From CAZUCD01 sp964618855 (lineage in GTDB: Bacteria; Sumerlaeota; Sumerlaeia; SLMS01; JANRJK01): DNA of 32,936 bases. Each line of letters starts with the position of its first letter. Position 1 is the stretch's first letter. Shown here in pieces: positions 20,891-28,602 of the stretch. The notes beneath the pieces are model-generated. The model was not told where the DNA came from, searched no databases, and worked only from the letters and a program-made list of their open reading frames with translations. The stretch is from contig CAZUCD010000023.1 of NCBI GenBank assembly GCA_964618855.1, positions 1 through 32,936 of the forward strand, read 5' to 3'. The position numbers and the translations under genes were made by a program.

Positions 20891-22642
20891 GTGCCTAGGA
20901 ACCCAGACTCCATCCTCGCCGCCAGCTACTTCGACCTCCTGACCCTGCCGGTCATCCTGCTGATGGTCGCCATGGTCGGCATCGTCGCCTTCTGGGTGTT
21001 CCTGCGGACCAAGGACGGCGCCCCGACCGGGCCGCGCAATCCCCTCAAACAGCCCGGGGAAAGTGGCCGGTCCCTTCCTCCGCATCCCGGCAATCCGGAT
21101 TCCGTCCTCGAGGACGAGCGCCTGACGGACTCCGACCTGGACCTGCGCGACATCATGGGGAAGACCCCCCTCCCCGCACCGGGGGATCCCAACTACATCC
21201 CGACGGTCGCCGAGTGCGAGGCGGACGAGCGCAAGGACCTGCGGACCGGCGCCGTTTCCTGGCAGAAGCGCGGCGACATCCCCCACGCACTCGCCTGTTG
21301 GGAAAGGTCGGGGGACCACCTCGAGGCGGGCCGTCTGCACAAGGCGCTCGGAAACACGGAGCGGGCCGTAGAGCACCTGCGGCAGGCGCTTCAGGCAAAC
21401 CCGATGGACGAGGCCCTCCGCATCGAGGTCATCCAGTTGCTGCTCGACCTGGACCGGGTTCAGGATGCGCNNNNNNNNNNCCAGCTTGTGGAAGCCGTCA
21501 GCGGAGTCCTTGCGGAGAAGAATGCCAGCGCCGCGTTCCACGAGAAGGTCGCGCGCGCCTTCGAAGCCGCGGAGCGGGATGCCGAAGCCGCCGAGTACTA
21601 CAACCGCGCTGTCGCCGAAAACAACGCCCTGGTCAGCGTGCTCATTCGCCTCCGGTACCTTGGGGAGATGAGCAGAATGCGGGACGCCGCTGCGGGGCGC
21701 CCGGCCACGCAGGACCCGAACAACCTGATGAAGGCGGCCCTCGAGACCTCGTCCGACATCGCGCCCGTCTCGGACCTCAAGCGCGCCCCCATGAAGCCGC
21801 TCGTGGGGCACATCGCGCTCGGTGGGCCTGCGGCAGACGTCCACGTCTACCCCGTTGGCTCGCCCGTCAACAGGGCCATCCGATTCGAGGTGGAACGACT
21901 GATCGGCACCACCGACACGAGCGCGACGTTCTTCGGCGCGGACGGCATCCTCGACCTCCCCGTGATCATGCGCATCATCGCGTTGCGGAAGGAGGACCGC
22001 GACCGGCTGCCGGAGATCGACCACCGCATCCGCCAAATCGCCCACCTCAGCCACCCAAACCTGGGGCGCGTCACCTACGTGGACCGGGACGACGAGGTCA
22101 TGCGCGTCATTCAGGAGTACATTCCAGGCGGGAACCTGCGCGACTTCGCAGGCAAGCTCCCTGCGGTCGGCATCCCCCTCCTGATCCGTCTCTGTCTGCA
22201 GGTCGCCCACGGCCTTGAAGCCATCCATCGCGTGGGGCTGCTGCATGGCGACGTGCGGCTGGAAAACGTGCAGCTCAGCCACGACCAGCGCCTCAAGCTG
22301 ACCGACTTCCTTCCAATCATCCAGAAGAAGGAAGGCGAGGACGACACGGACCCCGCCGTCTGGGTCGCGGGGGGGAAGCCCCCCAAGCCGTCCGGCTTCG
22401 ACTCCGACCTGATCCAGTTCGCCACGATGATGGACGAACTCGTCGAGATCGGAAAGGGACGGCTCGCGGGCACCCCCGCCGCCGGCGCCGGCTCCGACAA
22501 CGAGTTCGGTTCCGAGCTCAGGGAAATCGGCGCGCGCATCCGGTCCAGCGAGATTTCCTCCGCAGGCAAGGTGCGCCAGTCGCTCGAAGAGGCGCTGGAG
22601 CGCTTCATGGCAGCCGTCGGCGCCGGTCGGAGCCGGAGTTGA
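20891..22642 (+). CDS. Membrane-anchored TPR protein with degenerate protein-kinase domain (contains a 10-N gap)
   Basis: A ~583-residue protein starting with GTG. One membrane helix (LLTLPVILLMVAMVGIVAFW, ~16-38) is followed by a Pro-rich linker. TPR-like repeats span ~115-230 (VSWQKRGDIPHALACWERSG, RLHKALGNTERAVEHLRQAL, VARAFEAAERDAEAAEYYNR). Residues ~320-500 resemble a protein kinase fold: helix C-like RIRQIAHLSHPNLGRV, hinge IQEYIPGGNLRDF, catalytic loop LHGDVRLENVQLS (HGD for HRD, Arg for the catalytic-loop Lys), KLTDF where DFG lacks its Gly, and helix F-like DSDLIQFATMMDELV. The glycine loop is poor and the VAIK lysine appears replaced (PVIMRII). No APE motif is seen, so a pseudokinase or very divergent kinase is likely. 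Ten N at 21471-21480 interrupt the repeats in frame. Confidence 0.72.
   Translation: MPRNPDSILAASYFDLLTLPVILLMVAMVGIVAFWVFLRTKDGAPTGPRNPLKQPGESGRSLPPHPGNPDSVLEDERLTDSDLDLRDIMGKTPLPAPGDPNYIPTVAECEADERKDLRTGAVSWQKRGDIPHALACWERSGDHLEAGRLHKALGNTERAVEHLRQALQANPMDEALRIEVIQLLLDLDRVQDAXXXXQLVEAVSGVLAEKNASAAFHEKVARAFEAAERDAEAAEYYNRAVAENNALVSVLIRLRYLGEMSRMRDAAAGRPATQDPNNLMKAALETSSDIAPVSDLKRAPMKPLVGHIALGGPAADVHVYPVGSPVNRAIRFEVERLIGTTDTSATFFGADGILDLPVIMRIIALRKEDRDRLPEIDHRIRQIAHLSHPNLGRVTYVDRDDEVMRVIQEYIPGGNLRDFAGKLPAVGIPLLIRLCLQVAHGLEAIHRVGLLHGDVRLENVQLSHDQRLKLTDFLPIIQKKEGEDDTDPAVWVAGGKPPKPSGFDSDLIQFATMMDELVEIGKGRLAGTPAAGAGSDNEFGSELREIGARIRSSEISSAGKVRQSLEEALERFMAAVGAGRSRS
21471..21480. other. Assembly gap of ten N inside the TPR/kinase-like gene
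   Basis: Ten undetermined bases. The flanking frames match if the true gap length leaves remainder 1 on division by 3, as 10 does. Ten N is the same size as the other gap, so it is a fixed placeholder and the real length is unknown. Confidence 0.95.
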
Positions 22643-22648
22643 TCCCGC

Positions 22649-23329
22649 ATGTTCGGGGGCCTCACGCGTCGTGAGGTAAGGCTGATCGCGGGCCTCAGCC
22701 TCGCCTTCGTGGGCGGCGGCATCTTCACCAACTGGCTTTCCACACGCGAGCAACCCCAGCCACCTCCGGCGGTTGCCCCCGCCCCCGGTCCGCTTCCCCT
22801 CACGCCGGGAAGGAACTCCCCCGATCCGACCAAGCCCGACCCAGCCGGACCAGATGGGCAGCTCGACCTGAACGAGGCCACGGCGGCGCAGCTCGCCGAT
22901 CTGCCGTCCATAGGCCCGGCAAAGGCCGATGCCATCGTGGCGCACCGCGAAGGGCTCGGGGGGTTCCGGAGTGTCGAGGAACTGGATGATGTGCCCGGGA
23001 TTGGGGCGAAAACCCTCGACCAGTTGCGGCCGTTCCTGACTGTGGCGAATCCTGCGCCCCGCGGCACCGCCGCGCCCGTGGCCGCAACGGCGACCGCAAG
23101 GCCCACCCCGGTCCCGGCTGCAACTCCGTACGCCGGGATCGTCCGGCTGAACTCGGCATCGCGCGACGAACTCATGTCCCTCGATGGCGTGGGTGAGAGG
23201 CTTGCCGACCGAATCATCGAGGACAGGATCACCCGAGGGCGATTCAAGTCCGTGGATGACCTTGCGCGGGTGAAGGGGATCGGGCCATCGATCCTTGCCC
23301 GCAATCGACAGCGAATGGTGCTCGACTAG
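22649..23329 (+). CDS. Membrane-anchored protein with two ComEA-type helix-hairpin-helix domains
   Basis: A 226-residue protein with an N-terminal membrane helix (VRLIAGLSLAFVGGGIFTNW), a Pro-rich linker of ~35 residues, and two complete ComEA-like domains. The first (~70-130) reads DLNEATAAQLADLPSIGPAK, then AIVAHRE, then FRSVEELDDVPGIGAKTLDQ. The second (~158-225) reads RLNSASRDELMSLDGVGERL, then IIEDR, then FKSVDDLARVKGIGPSIL. Each carries the paired GIG/GVG hairpins that contact the DNA backbone. ComEA is the periplasmic DNA receptor of natural transformation; most versions have one domain. The gene begins six bases after the kinase-like gene. DNA binding at the membrane is the reasonable inference, with type IV pili as a possible partner (pilT lies at the end of this window). 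Confidence 0.85.
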   Translation: MFGGLTRREVRLIAGLSLAFVGGGIFTNWLSTREQPQPPPAVAPAPGPLPLTPGRNSPDPTKPDPAGPDGQLDLNEATAAQLADLPSIGPAKADAIVAHREGLGGFRSVEELDDVPGIGAKTLDQLRPFLTVANPAPRGTAAPVAATATARPTPVPAATPYAGIVRLNSASRDELMSLDGVGERLADRIIEDRITRGRFKSVDDLARVKGIGPSILARNRQRMVLD

Positions 23330-23340
23330 CACCGCGCCCG

Positions 23341-26010
23341 ATGAGACAGATTCCGCGTCGGCATTCCAGCGCGACCCCGTGGGAGGATACACCCCTGCTG
23401 CCCCAAATCATCGGCGACCGCGTCCTGCGACAACTGGCGTTGGTGCTGATCATCCTCGCACCCGCGTTGGCCGTGGCCCAGGGTCCGGGGATCACCGTGA
23501 ACGTCGTTGCCGGATTCGATGGGTACTACCGGCCCGGCAAGTGGTGCCCGATCATCGTTTCCATCTCCAACCAGCCTCCGAACGGCAAGCCCGGGGACCG
23601 CGACCTGGACTTCCGCGGATCCCTCGTCGTCGAGTCGCGTCCCGAGGAGGACGACTCGCCCACGATTCACTTCACGCGCGACATCCTGGCGCCGGGTTTT
23701 TCCAACCAGAGATTCCACCTGTACGCGAAGTTTCCGGAGAGCCTCGTACGCAAGCCCACGCTGACGCTGCGCAGCGATTCCGGCAAGCGCCTCGCCGAGT
23801 ACCCCCTTGAGGTTCAGGCGCTGCCGACCGAACGCGTGCTCACCGTCATTGCAGGCGACTCCCTCGGTTCCCTCTCCATCCCCACCCTGCGCGGCGACCT
23901 GGACTGCGTCACCCGGGCGAAGACCTCCTACCGTTCACTCCCCGACGCATGGATGGGGTACGACTCGGCGGGCACCGTCGTCATCCCCTCCTGGGACGAG
24001 GCCGCCATGATGCCCGCCACCCGGCAGGCGCTCATCGATTGGGTTGTGATGGGCGGAACGCTCGTGTTTCTTGGAGGCCAGGGGACGGGTACCTTTGGTG
24101 ACGGAACGGAGAACGAGCTCCTCCCGGTCACGCTGTCGGGAACATCGCGCCTCGTGGCCCGTGGCGACGGCCTTGCCTTCGAGGAGCGCCAGGGTGCCGC
24201 GGCATCCTCGGCGAAGGACGGCGAGGACGCCTTCATCGCCAGCAGGGCGGCGCCAAAGGACGGGGCGCATGTGCTCCTGCGCGCGCGCGGCGGGGAGCCT
24301 CTCCTCGTGCGCCGCGCACTTGGCGCAGGACAGGTCGTGTTCCTCGCCCTCGACCTCGAGTCCACCTCCTCGCGCCTCAACGACGCCCTCCTGCCGTATT
24401 GGGCCGGGGTGATGCCGTTGCCGAACCTCGCCAGCGGCGAGTTCAACTATGTGAAGGTGCTCCGCCGCGGGAGGAGCGCGGACGAGAACGCCAAGTCGAA
24501 CGACGGCCTGCGGATCCTGACCGGGCGCTCGGGGCGGCCGCCAAACCACTTCATCATTTCGCTCATCGCCATGTTGTACGCGGCCGTCGTCGGCCCCGCC
24601 AACTTCTACGCCCTCGCCCGGTTGAAGCGCTTCGACCTCGCCTGGGCCACGGTGCCCGCGATCGTCCTCGTCTTCTCCGTGCTCATCTACGGCCTTGGGC
24701 GCCTGACGCGCGGGGGCACCGCGATCGTTCGCGAGGTCTCCCTGGTGAGGACTGCCGCGAACCAACCCCTCGCCGGCGTGCACTCGAGCAGCGCCGTCTT
24801 CACCAACGTCGCGGGCGACTTCAGCTTCCTCCCCCGGGAGCCGCGAACGGCGGTCGCGGACGAGTACCGGTGGAACGCCTACGAGGGGCTGCGCTACTTC
24901 GCCTCGTTCATCGCCAACCCCATCGCAGGCACCGCATTTGCCCTCGATGAGGTGCGTCCCGTGATCCGCACGGGGGAGGATGACATCGGCATCCGCGAGT
25001 GGTCCCTGCGGCCTTTCGAGGTCATCATGGTGCAGTCGCGGAGCGCATCCCAGGTCGAGGGGGGGCTGGAGGGGAAACTCACGATCCACCCATCCGGGCC
25101 GCGGGTCCGTGGTGCCATCACGAACCGGACGGGCCGCGACTTCTCATCGGCTTTCGTGACCTTTGGCGGGAAGATCCTCCCGCTCGGGCGGTTTGCCAAC
25201 GGCGCGACCGTTGCCATCGGGGAGGTCGGCGGAAAGGGGGCGCAGCCGCAGGACTGGGTCTCCGCGCCCGAGGAGCTTTCCGCCCTCGGGGTCCCCCCTG
25301 CCGGATCAAGCGGCGAGTCTGTGGGGGAGATCAACACGCACAACGGAGCCATCGCCCTGCACGCCGTCCTCCATCCCCCGATGAGCAGCATCCGCGTGTT
25401 CCCCGTGGATCGCGGCAAGTGCCAGTTCCTGGGCATCTCGGACGCCACGGGAAGCACCTTCCAGGGAACCCTCGAAGCGGAGGACATCACGCGGGCCGAG
25501 GCATTCCTGGTGGACATTCCCTACGTGGTCGCGCCGGGCCAGCGAACCATCATCGAGAATGGCGAGTTCTCCATCAGGCTGCACGCGGTGCCCGAAAACC
25601 CATCCAACTTCGACCTCGATGACCGGGGGAGGATCCGCTTCCAGAACACACGCTTCATCACAAGCTTCGAACTGCCGGAGGGGAGCGACGGCCTCGCGAT
25701 TTCTCGACTGTTCCTCGATGCCGAGAGCCAACAAGGCGGCATGCAGACACTGAAGTTCCGCATCTACAACTTCTCGCAGAAGCGATGGGACGACGTACTC
25801 CCCGGCGTTGTGATTCCGACCGCGGGTTACAACGGCACCGCACCCCCCGTGGGGGATGCCTACGTCCTTCCCGTGACCAATCGCGTGTTCGTCGAGGTGA
25901 AGTCCGAACGCGACGAACGGGGCCAGGCAGCGTTCGGCGTTTCCGGCAACTCCGAGATCGGCGGGCTCGCGCTGCGCGCAGAAGTCTCCGCACCGGCCGG
26001 GGGATCCTGA
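23341..26010 (+). CDS. Large envelope protein with GATase-like fold and central membrane segments
   Basis: An 889-residue protein. The N-terminus has a signal/anchor segment (VLRQLALVLIILAPALAVAQ, ~29-48). Next is a beta-sandwich (ITVNVVAGFDGYYRPGKWCP, then PIIVSISNQ) of a type found in uncharacterised envelope proteins of several phyla. Residues ~195-345 look like a Rossmann-like GATase-type domain: DAWMGYDSAGTVVIPSW, QALIDWVVMGGTLVFLGGQG, LVRRALGAGQVVFLALDLES. Two membrane helices follow near 400-460 (IISLIAMLYAAVVGPANFYA, WATVPAIVLVFSVLIYGLGR). The C-terminal ~430 residues are beta-rich and probably extracytoplasmic. No catalytic triad is evident, so a binding or sensing role is likelier than amidotransferase activity. 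It lies 11 bases after the ComEA-like gene and 6 before livM. No established name. Confidence 0.72.
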   Translation: MRQIPRRHSSATPWEDTPLLPQIIGDRVLRQLALVLIILAPALAVAQGPGITVNVVAGFDGYYRPGKWCPIIVSISNQPPNGKPGDRDLDFRGSLVVESRPEEDDSPTIHFTRDILAPGFSNQRFHLYAKFPESLVRKPTLTLRSDSGKRLAEYPLEVQALPTERVLTVIAGDSLGSLSIPTLRGDLDCVTRAKTSYRSLPDAWMGYDSAGTVVIPSWDEAAMMPATRQALIDWVVMGGTLVFLGGQGTGTFGDGTENELLPVTLSGTSRLVARGDGLAFEERQGAAASSAKDGEDAFIASRAAPKDGAHVLLRARGGEPLLVRRALGAGQVVFLALDLESTSSRLNDALLPYWAGVMPLPNLASGEFNYVKVLRRGRSADENAKSNDGLRILTGRSGRPPNHFIISLIAMLYAAVVGPANFYALARLKRFDLAWATVPAIVLVFSVLIYGLGRLTRGGTAIVREVSLVRTAANQPLAGVHSSSAVFTNVAGDFSFLPREPRTAVADEYRWNAYEGLRYFASFIANPIAGTAFALDEVRPVIRTGEDDIGIREWSLRPFEVIMVQSRSASQVEGGLEGKLTIHPSGPRVRGAITNRTGRDFSSAFVTFGGKILPLGRFANGATVAIGEVGGKGAQPQDWVSAPEELSALGVPPAGSSGESVGEINTHNGAIALHAVLHPPMSSIRVFPVDRGKCQFLGISDATGSTFQGTLEAEDITRAEAFLVDIPYVVAPGQRTIIENGEFSIRLHAVPENPSNFDLDDRGRIRFQNTRFITSFELPEGSDGLAISRLFLDAESQQGGMQTLKFRIYNFSQKRWDDVLPGVVIPTAGYNGTAPPVGDAYVLPVTNRVFVEVKSERDERGQAAFGVSGNSEIGGLALRAEVSAPAGGS

Positions 26011-26016
26011 GGAACC

Positions 26017-27231
26017 GTGGCCGTCGAACTTCCCCCGCCCTCCGGACTGCGCGACCGTTTCCAGCGCCTCGGACGCATCCAGCAGGGATTCCTCCTGTTC
26101 ACCGCGGCCTCCCTGCTCGCGCTGGTTCCCGCGGGACTCCACACCCTGGAGTTCGGCCTCTTCCCGAACTTCGTCATGATGATCCTCACGCAGATCGCCG
26201 TCTACGCGATCGCGTCGTTGGGACTGAACATCGTGACGGGCTACACGGGCCAGTTGAACCTTGGCTTCTGCGCCTTCATGGCGATCGGCGCGTACACGAC
26301 CGGCTTGCTCATGCGCGATGGACTCCCCGGCTCGGAGGCCTGGTACTCCCACCCGTGGCCATTTTGGGCGGCGATCCCCGTCGCCGTCCTCCACGCCGGC
26401 ATCTGGGGCGTGCTGCTGGGACTGCCCATCCTGAAGCTGACGGGCGACTACTTCGCCATCGTGACGTTTGGATTCGCCGAGTTGACGGTCCTGACAGCAA
26501 AGAACTGGGACAGCGCGACCGGCGGGGCGCAGGGCCTGAAGAACATCCCGGCCGCGACGCTTCCGCTCCCCTTCGGCCGCATCGTCGAGTTCACGACAGG
26601 CCCTTGGAAGATGGGCCCGGTGTGGGTGCTCGCGGTCCTGCTCCTCGTGCTCGCGTTCTACTTCACCTGGAGAATCGTTCACTCGCGGGTCGGACTCGCA
26701 TGGAGGGCGATCGCGGAGGACGAGATCGCCGCGCAGGCCTGCGGCGTGGACCTGCGCATCTACAAGTCACTGGCGTTCTTCGTCAGCGCAGCGCTCGGGG
26801 GCCTTGCGGGTTCTGTCATCCCGATACTCTTCGGCGGCGTCTACGTCACCCAGTTCATCTTCATTTACAGCGTCTACATCCTCGCCTACGTCGTCCTCGG
26901 AGGGATGGGCAGCTTTGCGGGGAGCCTGCTCGGCCCGGCCATCCTGATCTCGACCCTCGAGCTGCTGAGGAAACTCATCGAGATCTTCAACGAAAAGGTG
27001 GGGGAGGCTGCGAGGGCGGCGGGGGAGCCGATGCCGTTCCAGATCGACCCCGAGCTTCGCATGATGGTCTACGGGATTCTGCTCATACTCGTGGTTCGGT
27101 TCCGACCCGAGGGCCTATTCCCCAGCCGACGCGTCACCGGGGAGCTCCACCCCGACTCGCAGAGGGTGTCGGAGGCGGGGGACGATTCGCTCTTCGACCT
27201 GCGCAATCCATCGGCCGGGCGCCTGACCTGA
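26017..27231 (+). CDS. Branched-chain amino acid-type ABC permease (LivM-like)
   Basis: A 404-residue integral membrane protein of the LivM family, which with LivH forms the channel of branched-chain amino acid/urea-type importers. It starts with GTG at 26017, six bases after the previous stop. Family hallmarks: AVYAIASLGLNIVTGYTGQL, NLGFCAFMAIGAYTTGLL, GLPILKLTGDYFAIVTFGFA, RVGLAWRAIAEDEIAAQACG (the ATPase-contacting loop), VDLRIYKSLAFFVSAALGGL, and FIYSVYILAYVVLGGMGSFA with GSLLGP after it. A cytosolic tail of ~40 residues extends beyond the usual end. livH, livG, livF and a binding-protein gene do not flank it: it is solitary, cotranscribed with the envelope protein genes, and followed by a terminator. 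Family certain; substrate unknown. Confidence 0.92.
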   Translation: MAVELPPPSGLRDRFQRLGRIQQGFLLFTAASLLALVPAGLHTLEFGLFPNFVMMILTQIAVYAIASLGLNIVTGYTGQLNLGFCAFMAIGAYTTGLLMRDGLPGSEAWYSHPWPFWAAIPVAVLHAGIWGVLLGLPILKLTGDYFAIVTFGFAELTVLTAKNWDSATGGAQGLKNIPAATLPLPFGRIVEFTTGPWKMGPVWVLAVLLLVLAFYFTWRIVHSRVGLAWRAIAEDEIAAQACGVDLRIYKSLAFFVSAALGGLAGSVIPILFGGVYVTQFIFIYSVYILAYVVLGGMGSFAGSLLGPAILISTLELLRKLIEIFNEKVGEAARAAGEPMPFQIDPELRMMVYGILLILVVRFRPEGLFPSRRVTGELHPDSQRVSEAGDDSLFDLRNPSAGRLT

Positions 27232-27233
27232 CG

Positions 27234-27264
27234 GGCGGGGTTGCCGTCCCCCGCCAACGTTTTT
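27234..27264 (+). terminator. Rho-independent terminator after the livM-like gene
   Basis: GGCGGGG (27234-27240), loop TTGCCGTC, CCCCGCC (27249-27255), then AACG and TTTTT. It begins two bases after the stop codon and closes the 20891-27231 gene run. Confidence 0.75.
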
Positions 27265-27399
27265 CCCCACCTTTTCGCTGGACATAGCGCGATGCCCTCG
27301 CGTTCCCTGTGGGGTCAATGATGGGACGTTTTCGGGGCCAATCCGAAATCGCCCATCGACAGGCTCTCGAAAGCCGGAAGGGTTCGCCGGAAACGGCCC

Positions 27400-28002
27400 A
27401 TGTCGCTCAATCAGGGAGTTCTCGTCCTCAACCGCCACTGGACAGCGATCCACGTGTGCTCGGTGCGTCGCGCACTCGGCCTCGTGGTCGAGGACCTCGC
27501 CAAGATCGTTGGCGAGGACTACCAGACGTACGACTTCGATTCCTGGGCCGCGCTGAGCGCCCACGTCGAGCGCCGCGGCAACGAGTTCATCCACACGCCG
27601 CGGCTGAAGGTGCTCGTGCCCGAGGTCATCCTCCTGGTGGGCTACCACCGGATGCCACCGCGCACGGTCAAGTTCAACCGCAAGAACATCTACATCCGCG
27701 ACCACTACACGTGTCAGTACTGCGGCGCGAAGCCCCCGCGCGAGGAGCTGACGATCGACCACATCGTTCCGCGCAGCCGCGGGGGACGCTCCACGTGGGA
27801 GAACGTCGCGCTTGCGTGCCAGAAGTGCAACGCTCGCAAGGGAAGCCGCCTCATCGGCGAGATTCCCAACATGGCGCTGCGCAAGACGCCCAAGCGGCCC
27901 AACTGGCTCGCCACGCTCAGCAGCTCGCTGCGGAGCACCGACCGTCCCGTCTGGCAGAAGTTCGTCGACGCGGCCTACTGGAACGTCCCGCTCGATGAAT
28001 GA
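27400..28002 (+). CDS. HNH endonuclease family protein
   Basis: A 200-residue protein. The N-terminal ~90 residues form a helper domain typical of a widespread HNH group (VLVLNRHWTAIHVCSVRRAL at the start). The nuclease core follows: RDHYTCQYCGAKPPREELTI with the first CxxC at residues 105-108, then DHIVPRSRGGRSTWENVALA with the catalytic DH, then CQKCNARKGSR with the second CxxC and the Asn of HNH. The two CxxC pairs should bind a structural zinc and the histidine a catalytic metal. This group is common in free-living bacteria and is usually not tied to a mobile element or restriction system; no methylase is nearby. GAAGGG lies ~20 bases upstream and GGAAAC nearer the ATG. Transcribed alone, with its own terminator. 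Confidence 0.93.
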   Translation: MSLNQGVLVLNRHWTAIHVCSVRRALGLVVEDLAKIVGEDYQTYDFDSWAALSAHVERRGNEFIHTPRLKVLVPEVILLVGYHRMPPRTVKFNRKNIYIRDHYTCQYCGAKPPREELTIDHIVPRSRGGRSTWENVALACQKCNARKGSRLIGEIPNMALRKTPKRPNWLATLSSSLRSTDRPVWQKFVDAAYWNVPLDE

Positions 28003-28028
28003 CCAGTTCGCGGCCCAGCCCGCGGCAG

Positions 28029-28055
28029 CGGCCCCGGAGAAATCCGGGGCCGTTT
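28029..28055 (+). terminator. Rho-independent terminator after the HNH gene
   Basis: CGGCCCCGGA (28029-28038), GAAA tetraloop, TCCGGGGCCG (28043-28052), then TTTGCTT. It is a perfect ten-pair stem with a GNRA loop, 26 bases after the stop. Confidence 0.8.
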
Positions 28056-28091
28056 GCTTGGATTGGCCCCGTGTTTGCCCGGGGGGAATGC

Positions 28092-28589
28092 ATGGCCATT
28101 GAAGTCGAGCGCAAGTTCCTCGTTCTGTCCCGGGAGCTTCCCCTCCCGGGTCCCGGCGCGGACATGGAGCAGGGTTACATCACGACCGCCCCGCCCGTCC
28201 TGCGCGTGCGCATCATGGGGGGACGCGGGTTCCTGAACATCAAGACGCCGCAGCTCCCTTCGCGCGCCCGCCTGACCGGTGTCGCCGCGCACGTTGCCAG
28301 GGCCGAGTACGAGTACGAGATCCCGCTCCACGACGCGGAGGACATGATGGAGCTCGCGCTCTTCCGGCTTCGCAAGACGCGGCACCTGCTTCCCGGCGGG
28401 TTCGAGCTCGACGTCTTTGGCGGAAACCTGGCCGGGCTCGAACTTCTCGAGTACGAGGCGGAGGACATCGAGTCGATGCCCGCCCTTCCCGCGGGGATGA
28501 CACTCCGCGAAGTGACGGGCGATCCTCTCTTCAACAACATCCGCCTCGCAATGGAGGGCCTGCCGGAGTTCCTGCGCCGGCGCGGCTGA
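28092..28589 (+). CDS. CYTH-domain protein (triphosphate tunnel metalloenzyme)
   Basis: A 165-residue protein of the CYTH/triphosphate tunnel metalloenzyme superfamily, whose members hydrolyse tripolyphosphate or organic triphosphates with Mg2+ or Mn2+. It opens with the defining ExExK motif (IEVERKFLVL). Further acidic/basic tunnel strands are visible: LRVRIMGGRGFLNIKTP, RAEYEYEIPLHDAED, RLRKTRHLL, FELDVFGGNLAGLELLEYEA and ED. The C-terminal lid EVTGDPLFNNIRLA is typical of the YgiF/NeuTTM-like short forms. GGGGGGA lies five bases before the ATG at 28092; a longer frame overlapping the HNH stop exists, but it spans a terminator and adds no domain. It converges on the ABC-2 permease gene 13 bases later. 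The substrate is uncertain. Confidence 0.9.
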   Translation: MAIEVERKFLVLSRELPLPGPGADMEQGYITTAPPVLRVRIMGGRGFLNIKTPQLPSRARLTGVAAHVARAEYEYEIPLHDAEDMMELALFRLRKTRHLLPGGFELDVFGGNLAGLELLEYEAEDIESMPALPAGMTLREVTGDPLFNNIRLAMEGLPEFLRRRG

Positions 28590-28602
28590 CACGGGTGGGC
28601 GC

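Noticed and set aside
19664..23392. A 1242-codon open frame on the minus strand opposite three plus-strand genes
   Set aside because: It crosses an assembly gap and lies antisense to genes with clear motifs. High GC makes stop codons rare in alternative frames, and the translation has no recognisable domain.
24021..24360. GATase-like domain of the 889-residue protein as an active amidotransferase
   Set aside because: No nucleophile-elbow cysteine or Cys-His-Glu triad could be seen; such domains in envelope proteins are often non-catalytic.
27400..28002. HNH protein as part of a restriction or mobile-element system
   Set aside because: No methylase, integrase, terminase or repeats are nearby, and the protein matches the common stand-alone HNH group.
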